36,571 bases of DNA from JBHGBB01 sp041946755 (GCA_041946755.1 JBHGBB010000012.1:1-36571); one strand, 5' to 3'; shown: positions 1-8,121, numbered from the stretch's first letter. Made by a program: numbers and translations. Notes: generated by a model from the letters alone, not told the origin.

Positions 1-3
1 ATT

Positions 4-972
4 ATGGTAGTCCCAATTTCTCAGATTTATGTTTCTACCCCAAACCGATTCGATTTGGGCAATCTCAAATCCTTAGCCGATAATATGGCAGCATTCGGCA
101 TGCTCCACCCGCTCCTCGTTGCCGAAATAAAAGAACGAAAGGATGAAGGAACGATAGGACGACAGGATGAAACCGCATCCGCTCATCCCAGCGCAGCGGT
201 CATCCTTTCATCCTTCGATTCTTATCGCTATGAACTCATAGCGGGGTATCGGCGGTTAAAAGCTGCAGAATTCTTGGGGTGGACTGAAGTTCCGGTCTCG
301 GTTATTTCACCGGCAGATGAATTGAAACAATTCGATACCTCGTTGCATGAGAATTTCAGAAGGAAAGATTTAAATCCATTAGAAATCTGCGATATTATCC
401 TAGAGCGGAAATCCCGGTGGGAGAAACTATATGGCCCGATAAAACGAGGACCGAAATCAAGTGATAATCCTACAGAAGTTGAATTTTACGGAAATTCCGT
501 AAAATTCAACAATGAAACCAGTAGAATCTTGCGTATGGGCGAATCATCGATTAATAGATTCCTACAATTAAAAGACTTAGATCAAGATTTGAAACAATTA
601 GTCGAGGAACGGAAAATCTCATATCGTGATGCTATAGAGCAGCAATCATCGAGAAAGAAAGAACAGAAACAATCGAAATCGAAAAAGATGGGACTTTCTA
701 TTTTACCGGATAAAGAGACCGCTATCGCATTACAAACCGAATATAATCGAAGCCCGGTCTTTTTCCAGACTATGATGCTGGTAGGCCATATGTATCAAAG
801 TATCAATCGGTTCCAGGGGAAACAGCCGGAATTCGAATCCGCTAATCCCGACCGGATAGTCATGATGATCGGCCATTTATCAGCTATTTCAAGTTGGGTG
901 AATACTTTAATGAAACAAGCTGAAGAGACATTAATGCAGCAAACTGGAACGCAGATTCCCGCTGAAACATAG
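4..972 (+). CDS. ParB-like nuclease/partition-domain protein
   Basis: The protein has the ParB N-terminal (ParB/sulfiredoxin) fold signature: a short strand with ISQI, a helix ending in GMLHPLLV, then RYELIAGYRRLKAA and a box containing LHENFRRKDLNPLEIC, which introduces the helix-turn-helix half. In family members this domain binds CTP and/or DNA. There is no parA next door, so it is an orphan and may be a regulator rather than a chromosome segregation protein. About 30 residues (roughly 42-73) are inserted between the two core strands that normally run straight on; the inserted DNA is repeat-like (see the repeat at 127-228). The C-terminus and stop codon lie inside another repeat copy. The ATG at position 4 is at the window edge, so the true start could lie upstream. 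The remainder (residues 215-322) is Lys/Gln-rich, then helical, and unrecognised. Confidence 0.75.
   Translation: MVVPISQIYVSTPNRFDLGNLKSLADNMAAFGMLHPLLVAEIKERKDEGTIGRQDETASAHPSAAVILSSFDSYRYELIAGYRRLKAAEFLGWTEVPVSVISPADELKQFDTSLHENFRRKDLNPLEICDIILERKSRWEKLYGPIKRGPKSSDNPTEVEFYGNSVKFNNETSRILRMGESSINRFLQLKDLDQDLKQLVEERKISYRDAIEQQSSRKKEQKQSKSKKMGLSILPDKETAIALQTEYNRSPVFFQTMMLVGHMYQSINRFQGKQPEFESANPDRIVMMIGHLSAISSWVNTLMKQAEETLMQQTGTQIPAET
127..228. repeat. Repeat-like element inserted in frame in the ParB-like gene
   Basis: The left arm is purine-rich (AAGGATGAAGGAACG and similar) and the right arm is its pyrimidine-rich counterpart (CATCCTTTCATCCTTCG), giving an imperfect inverted repeat. The right part CTCATCCCAGC-GC-AGCGGTC-A-TCCTT (182-207) matches a segment at 21941-21966 in an unrelated gene with 3 differences in 26 bases. 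The reading frame stays open and encodes about 30 residues that typical ParB domains lack. Confidence 0.65.
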
Positions 973-982
973 ATTACCGCAG
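946..982. repeat. Dispersed repeat copy covering the ParB stop codon
   Basis: These 37 bases match 1887-1923 at 31 of 37 positions (core ACGCAGATT then CATAGATTACCGCA). The copy supplies the last residues (about GTQIPAET) and the TAG stop of the ParB-like gene. It belongs to the CGCAG-rich repeats scattered through the window. Confidence 0.7.
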
Positions 983-1021
983 TAATAATTTATCTAAAGA
1001 ATCATGGTTTTATCCTGAGAA

Positions 1022-1363
1022 TCAGCGTTCTTGATTGGATTCTGACGGGGGAGACTGATACTTTTTATCGAGTTCTAGGATTAAGAATTTATTCTCGATA
1101 TATTTATCTAAGGGAAGAGCAACTAGAATAATCAGGATCCCCCAACCGGTAAGCGCAATTATAGTACTATTACTTAACACTTTAAAAATCGCATAAACGC
1201 CCGTTAAAAATACCGCAACCAGGATTATGAATAGCCAATAGAACCACCGATGTTTACCCACCAGCCGGACCTGACAGTTCGGACATGCCATTCTCCCGAA
1301 TGGCGATTTCATATACCGTTTCCAAGTTAAGGTAAACTGCTCTTTACAATTCGGACATTGCAT
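1022..1363 (-). CDS. CXXC-20-CXXC zinc-ribbon membrane protein (copy 1)
   Basis: The N-terminus has two CPNC motifs (residues 3-6 and 27-30) separated by exactly 20 residues, the signature of the small cxxc_20_cxxc family (TIGR04104 type). Two hydrophobic membrane segments follow (about residues 41-60 and 68-86), then a short charged tail. The Cys pairs should hold a structural zinc on the cytoplasmic face; no function is established for the family. A paralogue lies at 1986-2354, with the DinB-like gene between them; both share a TWKRY segment after the first CPNC. No Shine-Dalgarno is visible before the ATG. The spacer upstream (1364-1439) contains a CTCTGCG repeat. Confidence 0.72.
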   Translation of the reverse strand: MQCPNCKEQFTLTWKRYMKSPFGRMACPNCQVRLVGKHRWFYWLFIILVAVFLTGVYAIFKVLSNSTIIALTGWGILIILVALPLDKYIENKFLILELDKKYQSPPSESNQER

Positions 1364-1385
1364 AGAAACAAAATAATTGATTTTT

Positions 1386-1427
1386 TCTCTGCGGTCTCAG
1401 CGCCTTCTCTGCGATCTCTGCGGTTAA
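1386..1427. repeat. CTCTGCG dispersed repeat
   Basis: Short tandem-like units (TCTCTGCGGTCTCAGCG, then TTCTCTGCGATCTCTGCGG) fill the spacer between two minus-strand genes. It looks like the intergenic CGCAGAG family common in environmental bacteria and is related in composition to the copies at 946-982 and 1887-1923. Confidence 0.6.
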
Positions 1428-1439
1428 TTTTCTATATCA

Positions 1440-1862
1440 CTACTCCCATTTCGGGCGTTTGATTCCGAGGAGCCGCATCACGGCAGCTAATTCCCCGAAA
1501 TGATGGCGGGTATGCCGAACAAAATATACCGCTTTCGAACTTAAGTCTTCCCCGGATTGCGCCGCGGTTGCTATCCGATCCTTAATCCGGTCTTCTAGCC
1601 AATCGATATCTTTCAACGCGGTCGGTTGGTCAGGCATCGGGTCGACCGTATCCATCCAATTCAAGTTATATTTCCGAGTCCGTTTATGCTCTTCCGGGTC
1701 TTTGGTATTAATAAACCATTCTAGCCCGATGAAGATATGATAATAGAGCCGGGCTGGAATTAAATACTCATTCAGTCCTTGCTTCCATTTATCGGCTGGA
1801 ATCAAGGTTACCGCTTCCCGCAACGCTTTAAGCTCTTTCTCAAACATGGGTTCGATATTCAT
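1440..1862 (-). CDS. DinB-like four-helix metal-binding protein
   Basis: At 140 residues this is the usual size for DinB/YfiT-type proteins. Three conserved histidine sites are visible: His42 in the helix-1/2 segment LYYHIF, and His117 with His120/121 in RHTRHHFGELAAVMRLLG near the C-terminus, where the family places its divalent-metal triad. Members include thiol-dependent transferases and stress-induced proteins; the substrate cannot be told here. The start has a weak GGTG about 8 bases upstream. It sits between the two CXXC-20-CXXC genes and is probably transcribed with the downstream one. Confidence 0.72.
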   Translation of the reverse strand: MNIEPMFEKELKALREAVTLIPADKWKQGLNEYLIPARLYYHIFIGLEWFINTKDPEEHKRTRKYNLNWMDTVDPMPDQPTALKDIDWLEDRIKDRIATAAQSGEDLSSKAVYFVRHTRHHFGELAAVMRLLGIKRPKWE

Positions 1863-1886
1863 AATATTTTCACCAGATATGATACC

Positions 1887-1923
1887 AGAACGCAGATTAA
1901 CGCAGAACCATAGATTACCGCAA
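1887..1923. repeat. Dispersed repeat, second copy of the 946-982 element
   Basis: Intergenic copy of the 37-base element that also ends the ParB-like gene (31 of 37 identical). It lies just upstream of the DinB-like start on the minus strand. Confidence 0.7.
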
Positions 1924-1985
1924 TATAAACGATATCTAGTTTAATGCAATCAGAGTTCCAGATTGGATTCTAGAACAGACCGCTT

Positions 1986-2354
1986 CTATAAGATATACGG
2001 TTCTGATTCGAGATGCTTTTTTAAATTCACACCGGGTTTATCTCGCGAATCATCCAGATCGATTTTAAGAATTAAAAGTTTCGTTCCTAAATATTTATCT
2101 AATAGTATACCTACCAGGAGCGAAACAATACTCCAGCAGATAAATCGAGTGAATGGATCTTGAACTATACCATTGAACCGGGCAGAGACATAACTCGTAA
2201 TAACGATAAACAGCAAAAATAATGGATAATATATCCAACGATATCTTCCCATAAGCCGGATTTGGCAATGCGGGCAGACTAAATTATCGAACGATACCTT
2301 GAGATACCGTTTCCAGGTTAAGCAAAGTGCTTGTTTACAATTCGGGCATAGCAT
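1986..2354 (-). CDS. CXXC-20-CXXC zinc-ribbon membrane protein (copy 2)
   Basis: Paralogue of the product of 1022-1363. CPNC at residues 3-6 and CPHC at 27-30 keep the 20-residue spacing, and TWKRYLK follows the first pair. Two membrane segments cover about residues 42-60 and 69-87, with a longer polar tail of about 35 residues. It starts 15 bases after the stop of the hypothetical gene at 2370-2792, so the two probably share a transcript. Only a weak purine stretch precedes the ATG. Function unknown. Confidence 0.72.
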   Translation of the reverse strand: MLCPNCKQALCLTWKRYLKVSFDNLVCPHCQIRLMGRYRWIYYPLFLLFIVITSYVSARFNGIVQDPFTRFICWSIVSLLVGILLDKYLGTKLLILKIDLDDSRDKPGVNLKKHLESEPYIL

Positions 2355-2369
2355 ATTCGTTTATTACTT

Positions 2370-2792
2370 CTACTGTTGGGTAGCCGGATAATTAAACTCT
2401 TCAAACGTCGACCATTTTTTATCCCTAATCCCGGCAGATTCTGAGAGAATCAGGTCCATCGCTTGCTGTAGCGCTTCAACCCGCAGGCGAGTATCAATCC
2501 ATCTAAACAATCTAAAGATCTTCGGTTTATGCGGTTCAATGAAACATAAGAATCCATCAGGATATTCTGCATAGTTAGCGCAACCGATCCATAACCTGAA
2601 TCCTTTGTTTTTTATTGTAAGGTACCAACCCCAATCTTCAGGTTTTGGCTCTTTCGGTTCGAACCCTTGTTCCTTTAACCCAGCGGCTAAAAATTCGGCT
2701 AATCGTTTTCCATAGATCCCGGGATTGATAAATTCCGATTCACCTTCATAAGCCGGGAATTTATCTGATCGAAACTCGACATAGGTTTTCAT
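2370..2792 (-). CDS. Conserved hypothetical protein
   Basis: I chose the internal ATG (protein starting MKTYVEFRSDKFPAYEGE) because a GGAG lies about 10 bases before it; the upstream in-frame ATG at 2819 has no ribosome site. The product is about 140 residues, soluble and rich in aromatics (EDWGWYLTIKN, FRLWIGCANY). The pattern resembles an uncharacterised proteobacterial family whose members start with FVEFRSD and carry an INPG..GKRLAEFL helix. No catalytic motif or signal peptide is seen. Confidence 0.65.
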   Translation of the reverse strand: MKTYVEFRSDKFPAYEGESEFINPGIYGKRLAEFLAAGLKEQGFEPKEPKPEDWGWYLTIKNKGFRLWIGCANYAEYPDGFLCFIEPHKPKIFRLFRWIDTRLRVEALQQAMDLILSESAGIRDKKWSTFEEFNYPATQQ

Positions 2793-2894
2793 ATGCTGGG
2801 AACTCCGACTAAAAAACATTATAGATTATATTATATACCTATCAAAAAGAGTTCGACAAGATAAGAATGCAGAGATAGAGAATTAGATTAACGT

Positions 2895-2940
2895 ACCGGT
2901 TACTGCAGAAAAGATATATTCAATATCAGCGGTAACCGGT
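2895..2940. other. Inverted repeat downstream of aquaporin gene
   Basis: Left arm 2895-2906 (ACCGGTTACTGC) pairs with 2929-2940 (GCGGTAACCGGT) with one wobble pair; the loop is 22 bases. It lies 18 bases past the aqpZ stop on the minus strand and may act as a transcript end or stabilising hairpin, but no U-run follows it. Confidence 0.45.
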
Positions 2941-2957
2941 TAATAGGAAAGAAAAAA

Positions 2958-3647
2958 TTATGCTTTTTCGCTACCGATGGAACGATAAATCACCGCTCCG
3001 ACAATCGCGCCGATGATTGGCGCAACCCAGAATAGCCAAAGTTGAGATACTGCCCAGCTTCCGACATACACCGCTACTGCGGTACTTCGCGCAGGATTGA
3101 CTGAAGTATTGGTTACCGGAATACTAATTAAATGAATTAAAGTTAAGCCGAGACCAATAGCAATTGGCGCGAACCCTTGCGGGGCCCGTTTATCAGTTGC
3201 ACCGAGGATAATCAGGAGAAACATCATGGTCATAACAATTTCGGTTAACAGTGCTACGTGTAGGGAATACCCACCGGGAGAATGATCGCCATACCCATTC
3301 GCTGCGAATCCGGCATTAACATCGAATCCCGCTTTCCCGCTAGCGATTAAATATAGGATCCCTCCGGCAGCAAGCCCGCCTAATACCTGAGCGATAATAT
3401 ATCCCGGCAGCTGTTTCGCCGGAAACCGCCCTCCTGCCCAAAGGCCAATTGATACCGCGGGATTCAGATGACAACCGGAAATATGGCCGATCGCAAATGC
3501 CATGGTCATTACGGTAAGCCCGAACGCTAATGCTACTCCAACAAACCCGATTCCTAAACCCGGAAATGCGGCGGCTAATACGGCACTACCGCATCCGCCA
3601 AGAACCAGCCAGAAAGTACCGATAAATTCTGCACCATACTTATTCAT
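2958..3647 (-). CDS. aqpZ: Aquaporin Z, water channel
   Basis: A 229-residue MIP-family channel with six membrane segments and both NPA boxes: HLNPAVSIGLW (NPA 62-64) and SVNPARSTAVAVY (NPA 184-186). His172 and Arg187 fall where the narrow, water-selective aromatic/Arg filter of AqpZ has His and Arg, so it is called a water channel rather than a glycerol facilitator. Length matches E. coli AqpZ. The start has a strong AGGAGG about 7 bases upstream. It appears monocistronic, with a hairpin at 2895-2940 downstream and about 140 bases upstream in which I found no convincing promoter. Confidence 0.93.
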   Translation of the reverse strand: MNKYGAEFIGTFWLVLGGCGSAVLAAAFPGLGIGFVGVALAFGLTVMTMAFAIGHISGCHLNPAVSIGLWAGGRFPAKQLPGYIIAQVLGGLAAGGILYLIASGKAGFDVNAGFAANGYGDHSPGGYSLHVALLTEIVMTMMFLLIILGATDKRAPQGFAPIAIGLGLTLIHLISIPVTNTSVNPARSTAVAVYVGSWAVSQLWLFWVAPIIGAIVGAVIYRSIGSEKA

Positions 3648-3790
3648 ACTATCCTCCTTTCTAAAAGAAGTTAGTATTCCTAAAACTAGTTTGACTTATA
3701 TTGGTAATAGTATATACCCTATAATAGACTTTAACCAGTTATTATTTATAGGCAGAATTAAATCGGGCTGTAATAAACCTTTAATAAGCG

Positions 3791-4219
3791 CTAACTATTA
3801 TTCCTGTTATTCCTGAAAAATACGTCTCGATGTTTAATACATCCGATTCCAATCAAGCGACCATCGATATCTTCGATAACAAACTCTCGACTGCCGTAAG
3901 GGGTAAGGGCAGGGGAGCTTACGATTTTCGCTCCTTTTTCTTTAAACTCTGAATAGAGAGTATCCACTCCTTCCACACTCTCTGGAGATAGGTAGACATC
4001 GTATCCGGCACCGAATCTTTTTTGGTTGGAAAGAACTTCTCCAAACTGGGATCGGACAATAATTATTTCGACTTCATCTCGATACAATGCGGCAAATGGT
4101 TCGGCGTTATCATAATGCTCGACCACGCGGAATCCTAATATATCTCGATAATAAATAGCGGTTCTTTTAATATCCGGGGTAACAAATACCGCCGCTAAAT
4201 TGACTAATCTTGAACTCAT
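3791..4219 (-). CDS. VOC/glyoxalase-fold protein
   Basis: I start at the ATG giving MSSRLVNLAAVFVTPD. The open frame continues about 56 codons further upstream, but that stretch overlaps the next gene in another frame and does not read like this family. The 142-residue product has the vicinal-oxygen-chelate pattern: a first module with TAIYYRDILGFRVVEHY and EVEIIIVRS, and a second ending in GSREFVIEDIDGRLIGIG. Such proteins serve as glyoxalases, dioxygenases or resistance proteins; the metal residues are not clear enough to choose. A weak GGTG precedes the start. Confidence 0.72.
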   Translation of the reverse strand: MSSRLVNLAAVFVTPDIKRTAIYYRDILGFRVVEHYDNAEPFAALYRDEVEIIIVRSQFGEVLSNQKRFGAGYDVYLSPESVEGVDTLYSEFKEKGAKIVSSPALTPYGSREFVIEDIDGRLIGIGCIKHRDVFFRNNRNNS

Positions 4220-4320
4220 AGTATACACCCAAAATAATAACTTATCGACTTGAAAATCGGAATGCTTGAAATTATACAATAAGATAGAGATTAGAGAAAC
4301 TAGGTACTTGTAGTGAAATA

Positions 4321-4680
4321 TTAAAAAACAGTCGGCTCTTTTTGCCGTTGCCAGGCGCGATAGATTACATACATCCAGAATAGCCACCAGAAAAGAACGA
4401 ATATCGGATGACTAATAATGCTATGGACCATATCTCTGGTAACTCTCGAAGTAAAATAAATGATGGCAAAGAGGATAACCAAAAAAACGATGAAACTATT
4501 GAACAGAATCAATATTTCTTTGCGCGGTATCGGCTGATTTAGTTCTGCGGGATCGAGAATCAGAAGAAACGCTATCATACAACCTGCCAAAGCGTTGTCG
4601 ATATGAAATAGCTGTCCCAAGCAGGCAAGGGTAACTACGACAATAGCGATCCCAAATCTGATTTTCATCGATAGACTCAT
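4321..4680 (-). CDS. Small integral membrane protein, unknown function
   Basis: 119 residues with three to four hydrophobic stretches (about 7-24, 30-45, 57-77 and 90-108) and few charges. No family is recognised. It lies about 100 bases upstream of the VOC gene. An internal ATG four codons in (MKIRFGIAIVVV) is an alternative start; neither start has a clear ribosome site. Confidence 0.5.
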   Translation of the reverse strand: MSLSMKIRFGIAIVVVTLACLGQLFHIDNALAGCMIAFLLILDPAELNQPIPRKEILILFNSFIVFLVILFAIIYFTSRVTRDMVHSIISHPIFVLFWWLFWMYVIYRAWQRQKEPTVF

Positions 4681-4781
4681 AACATTCTAAGGTATATAAA
4701 TAATAACTTAACCCAGATTATAACAGAGTTTATTAATTAAGGATAGTTTCTTGACTATTATTATAATTAAATATAATTCGT

Positions 4782-5828
4782 TTAGTAGAATAGGTGTCGG
4801 TCAATGATTAGTTGGGTAATCTCATCGACATTAGCAGTGTTGCGGTTGGTCAGCATAATCACCGAAAACTTCTGGTCGGGGAAACGTTTAATCATGGTAG
4901 TAAATCCGATACTGCTGCCTTTATGCCAGATCATCCGGTTGCCTCGATATTTGCCGATAAACCAGCCGAAACCATAACTCGGATTGCCGGGTCTGGTTGT
5001 TTTTACTCCCGGAGTAAATATTTGTTTCATCATCTTTCGGCTAACCAGCATGGTAGTATAAAGCGCCTGATCCCAAAGATATAAATCGTTCAAAGACGAA
5101 TATATCCCACCATCGCCAACAACATAGCTGGTTAGACTCTGGTCGGTTCTTTTAAAGCCGGGTGAGTTTTTGGCAATCGGAGAATATCCAAACGCCTGGT
5201 TCGGAATATGCAAGGTTCCCCGTTCATTCAACATCGTATGTTTCATGCCTAATGGGTTAAAAATATGCTGTTTCATAAACGCGGGGAACGTTAACCCTGA
5301 AACTTGCTCAACTATAACCGCTAATAATGCATATCCGGAATTGCTATATCTCCATTTGGTGCCTGGAGGGAAGTAGGTTTTATGCTGCTGTTCGAGTATC
5401 CAGAGCACATCCCGGTCAAGAAGAGGGATAGTAGTTCTTTTCGGAATCAAGGTTTCGTAATCCAGGATGCCGGAAGTATGGTGCAATAACTGGCGGACTG
5501 TTATCTTATTCCCATATTTCGGGAAACTGGGGAAGATATCAGTTAACCGAGTATCGAGCGATACCAGCTTTCTATCAATTAGAATTGATATCGCCATGGC
5601 GGTAAACTGTTTACTGAACGAAGCCAACCGGAAATTGGTGGAAGGTGTTATGGGTATCTTGTCTTCCAAATTGGCATATCCAAATGTTTTCCGATAAATC
5701 AGTTTGCGATTCTGGATTACCATCACCGCCGCACCCGGCGATTTGGGGTTAGCGAATTCAGTGAATAGTTTATCTGCTTGAGAGGATTTAACTTTCCGAG
5801 TAGTCATTTTATGCTTTATTGTTTTCAC
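4782..5828 (-). CDS. Serine hydrolase, beta-lactamase (class C/PBP-like) family
   Basis: The three active-site elements of the family are present: SFSK at residues 70-73 (nucleophile Ser70, Lys73), YSN in RYSNSGYALLA near residue 165, and HKGSSIGF near 310 in the KTG-like position. Residues such as LLHHTSGI and PPGTKW are also typical. Family members are esterases, D-aminopeptidases, carboxypeptidases or true AmpC enzymes; resistance cannot be inferred. The product has 348 residues and no obvious signal peptide, so it may be cytoplasmic. The start shown is GTG and overlaps the upstream gene by 20 bases; the ATG seven codons later follows the upstream stop directly (TAA-A-ATG), so translation is probably coupled either way. 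Confidence 0.85.
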   Translation of the reverse strand: MKTIKHKMTTRKVKSSQADKLFTEFANPKSPGAAVMVIQNRKLIYRKTFGYANLEDKIPITPSTNFRLASFSKQFTAMAISILIDRKLVSLDTRLTDIFPSFPKYGNKITVRQLLHHTSGILDYETLIPKRTTIPLLDRDVLWILEQQHKTYFPPGTKWRYSNSGYALLAVIVEQVSGLTFPAFMKQHIFNPLGMKHTMLNERGTLHIPNQAFGYSPIAKNSPGFKRTDQSLTSYVVGDGGIYSSLNDLYLWDQALYTTMLVSRKMMKQIFTPGVKTTRPGNPSYGFGWFIGKYRGNRMIWHKGSSIGFTTMIKRFPDQKFSVIMLTNRNTANVDEITQLIIDRHLFY

Positions 5829-6102
5829 CGTCTTCTGAAATCAACTCATCATAGCCATCTTCTCCAGCACAGCCTTCGACAATAGAAAATCGGTTTACGA
5901 AAATAGCAGCAAGTATACCAACGGGAATAGTTAAATAATATAAACATAGACTTAAAATATATAGGAGCTTGTATGATTGGCAATAAACCAATCCTGCAGT
6001 GGCTATAGTAAAACAGAGAACCGAACTATAGATACCGTTACATAATCTATGCAACCATTCCGGTAGATAGCAATTATGGATACCGAGCTTAAATTCTCGC
6101 AT
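5809..6102 (-). CDS. Hypothetical membrane protein (start uncertain)
   Basis: The frame is open from 6285 to 5809, but the first 146 bases overlap the upstream gene in another frame, so I chose the ATG at 6102 (MREFKLGIHNCYLPEW). The 97-residue product has two membrane segments (around CFTIATAGLVYC and YYLTIPVGILAAIFV) and an acidic tail (AGEDGYDELISEDG). Alternatively, the two overlapping frames are one membrane protein split by a frameshift near 6140-6200. Translation is probably coupled to the serine hydrolase downstream. Confidence 0.4.
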   Translation of the reverse strand: MREFKLGIHNCYLPEWLHRLCNGIYSSVLCFTIATAGLVYCQSYKLLYILSLCLYYLTIPVGILAAIFVNRFSIVEGCAGEDGYDELISEDGENNKA

Positions 6103-6139
6103 GGTTTCATTAAGAATTCGGTTTATCAAAAAGGATTGA

Positions 6140-6466
6140 TTAAGAAATCGTAAGTTGATGTCGATGTTGATTCCATCGGGTAAATCGATACCAAAGAAGA
6201 CAATATAATCCAGCTTGACTGAGAGCTGAGATAGTAAAGATAAATAACGACCCAAGGTCTCCGACATTCTGACCCAGCATAACATAATGGGTCCCGACCC
6301 AACTCGATTTCATCCAGACATAGAGTCCACCGAATGGAATATTAAATATTAGATAGAACCATAATGGAATAATCTTATATACGCAAAGCACTCCGAGAAT
6401 CCAATCACCTATTATCGTTCCGCAGATGATAACGAGATAAGGAATAATCTTATGACGATTTGTCAT
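6140..6466 (-). CDS. Hypothetical membrane protein
   Basis: 108 residues with three predicted membrane segments (about 8-25, 30-50 and 70-92). No recognised family. Its end overlaps the 5' extension of the next frame (to 6285), which raises the possibility of a frameshift. No clear ribosome site is seen before the ATG. Confidence 0.45.
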   Translation of the reverse strand: MTNRHKIIPYLVIICGTIIGDWILGVLCVYKIIPLWFYLIFNIPFGGLYVWMKSSWVGTHYVMLGQNVGDLGSLFIFTISALSQAGLYCLLWYRFTRWNQHRHQLTIS

Positions 6467-6567
6467 GATACATTTAACATCTTTTCTATGGAATACAATG
6501 AAAGTTATTATATATCGATGGAACTAATTTCATCAACAGGGAAAAGCACCGATTTATTATTTCCAAT

Positions 6568-8040
6568 TTAATACGAAGGCTCGGTATAGAAAACTGATAA
6601 TTCTACAGGGACCTGACCACTTGCATAAATGCTTTGCACATAAATATCATCATTCCCATTTCGATAATCATACCAAGCGATAATCGCTCCCCCGAATTCA
6701 TCCGGAATTAACCGAGGAGTAGACTGATTATTTGCTGCGGTACAGATAGCTACACCATTCAACATCCATTTAGCTAATCCTGAACTGTCGATCGCTTGAG
6801 TGTAAATATCGATGTTACTCGTCCCATTTCGTTTATCTTCCCAAGAGAAAATCGCACCGCCTTGCCCATCGGAAATCAGGGGTGCATAACTAACATAATT
6901 TGATGCGGTACAGATAGCTATGCCATTTGCAGTCCATTTTACTGAACCGGTACTATCCACTGCTTGCGCATAGAGATCCATATTAGTTGTCCGATAATCT
7001 CCCCAGCAGATAATCGCCCCACCTTGCCCATCCGCGATAATATTCGAATTATTCTGCATATTGCTCGTTTGACTGATAACTATCCCATCCTGCGTCCACT
7101 TTATGATGCCTGCGCTATCAACCGCTTGAGCATAGATATCACTCAAATCATATCTGGCATCAGACCAGGTAATAATCGCTCCTCCTTGGCCATCAGTAAC
7201 TATTCTGGGAATATACTGACCGGAAGTTGCGGTACAAATCGAGATTCCGTTTAATACCCATTTTACCGTACCAGCGCTATCAATCGCCTGAGCATAAATA
7301 TCTGCCCCTTGTCCCGGGTTTTCGGTGGTTCCTCGATAATCAGCCCAGGAGATAATCGCTCCCCCTTGTCCATCTGAAGTTAAATACTGTTCAAATTGGT
7401 TATTCGATGCGGTACAAATAGCGATACCATTCAGAGCCCATTTGGTCATTCCGGTACTATCAATCGCCTGGGCATAGATATCACTGTTAGTATTACCATT
7501 GCGATAATCAATCCAGGTTATAATTGCTCCGCCTTGTCCGTCAGTAATCATTTGTAGGGATTCTTGAACTCCAGCAGCGGTACAGATAGCAAGATCATTC
7601 AGGGGCCACTTCACGACTCCGGCACTATCTATCGCTTGGGCATAAATATCATTATTACCGTTTCGTCCATCTTTCCAGGAGATAATCGCACCACCTTGTC
7701 CATCTGAGACTTGTTTTGATAGCACTTGGTCATTTAGAGCAGTACAGACGGCGATGCCATTCAACGTCCATTTAGCTGTTCCAGTACTATCGATAGCCTG
7801 AGCATAGATATCAGCGCTACCATTCCGATAATCCTGCCAGCAGATAATTGCACCCTTCCGTCCATCAGAAACTATATTTAAGTTATATTGATTATTGACC
7901 GCGGTACATACAGCAAACCCGTTTTCTACCTGCCAGGCTTCTCCAGATGAATACAATATCCCGAATCCGGTCAACACAAGGAAACCTATTCCTAATATAC
8001 GAGTGATATCCCTACGCCAATATATATTCTGCATAAACAT
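6568..8040 (-). CDS. Secreted eight-repeat protein (DIYAQ repeats, probable beta-propeller)
   Basis: I chose the ATG at 8040 (MFMQNIYWRRD) over a TTG seven codons earlier. A hydrophobic export segment (about residues 14-32) is followed by eight tandem units of 53-60 residues with the consensus NGIAICTA..NQ, then SDGQGGAIISW.DYRNG, then DIYAQAIDS.G..KW. Repeats of this length with W and DG turns fit beta-propeller blades on an exported surface protein. Unit 6 has lost ICTA and unit 8 is divergent (PDEFGGAIIAW). The protein ends shortly after PVELSVF, a phrase that usually begins a longer C-terminal domain, so the C-terminus may be truncated. The repeats also make the DNA internally repetitive. 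Confidence 0.75.
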   Translation of the reverse strand: MFMQNIYWRRDITRILGIGFLVLTGFGILYSSGEAWQVENGFAVCTAVNNQYNLNIVSDGRKGAIICWQDYRNGSADIYAQAIDSTGTAKWTLNGIAVCTALNDQVLSKQVSDGQGGAIISWKDGRNGNNDIYAQAIDSAGVVKWPLNDLAICTAAGVQESLQMITDGQGGAIITWIDYRNGNTNSDIYAQAIDSTGMTKWALNGIAICTASNNQFEQYLTSDGQGGAIISWADYRGTTENPGQGADIYAQAIDSAGTVKWVLNGISICTATSGQYIPRIVTDGQGGAIITWSDARYDLSDIYAQAVDSAGIIKWTQDGIVISQTSNMQNNSNIIADGQGGAIICWGDYRTTNMDLYAQAVDSTGSVKWTANGIAICTASNYVSYAPLISDGQGGAIFSWEDKRNGTSNIDIYTQAIDSSGLAKWMLNGVAICTAANNQSTPRLIPDEFGGAIIAWYDYRNGNDDIYVQSIYASGQVPVELSVFYTEPSY

Positions 8041-8085
8041 ATTTATCAATCCACTTAACAATTATTGTTCCATCGCTGATTATGA

Positions 8086-8105
8086 AAAAGGGTGTAACCT
8101 TTTTA
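8086..8105 (-). terminator. Possible weak terminator of the aldolase gene
   Basis: AAAAAGG and CCTTTTT form a 7-bp stem with a 6-base loop, about 17 bases beyond the aldolase stop on the minus strand. The U-run forms part of the stem and no T-tract follows, so this is only a tentative call. Confidence 0.35.
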
Positions 8106-8121
8106 TGGTTACTTTTAATCA

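Noticed and set aside
1963..2163. Plus-strand open frame opposite the second zinc-ribbon gene
   Set aside because: Antisense shadow of the gene at 1986-2354; no domain or ribosome site.
4751..4777. Promoter-like TTGACT...TATAAT on the plus strand
   Set aside because: The spacer is only 15 bases and it points into the 3' end of a minus-strand gene.
4782..5828. Antibiotic-resistance beta-lactamase
   Set aside because: The SxxK/YSN/HxG set is shared by many esterases and peptidases, and no signal peptide is visible.
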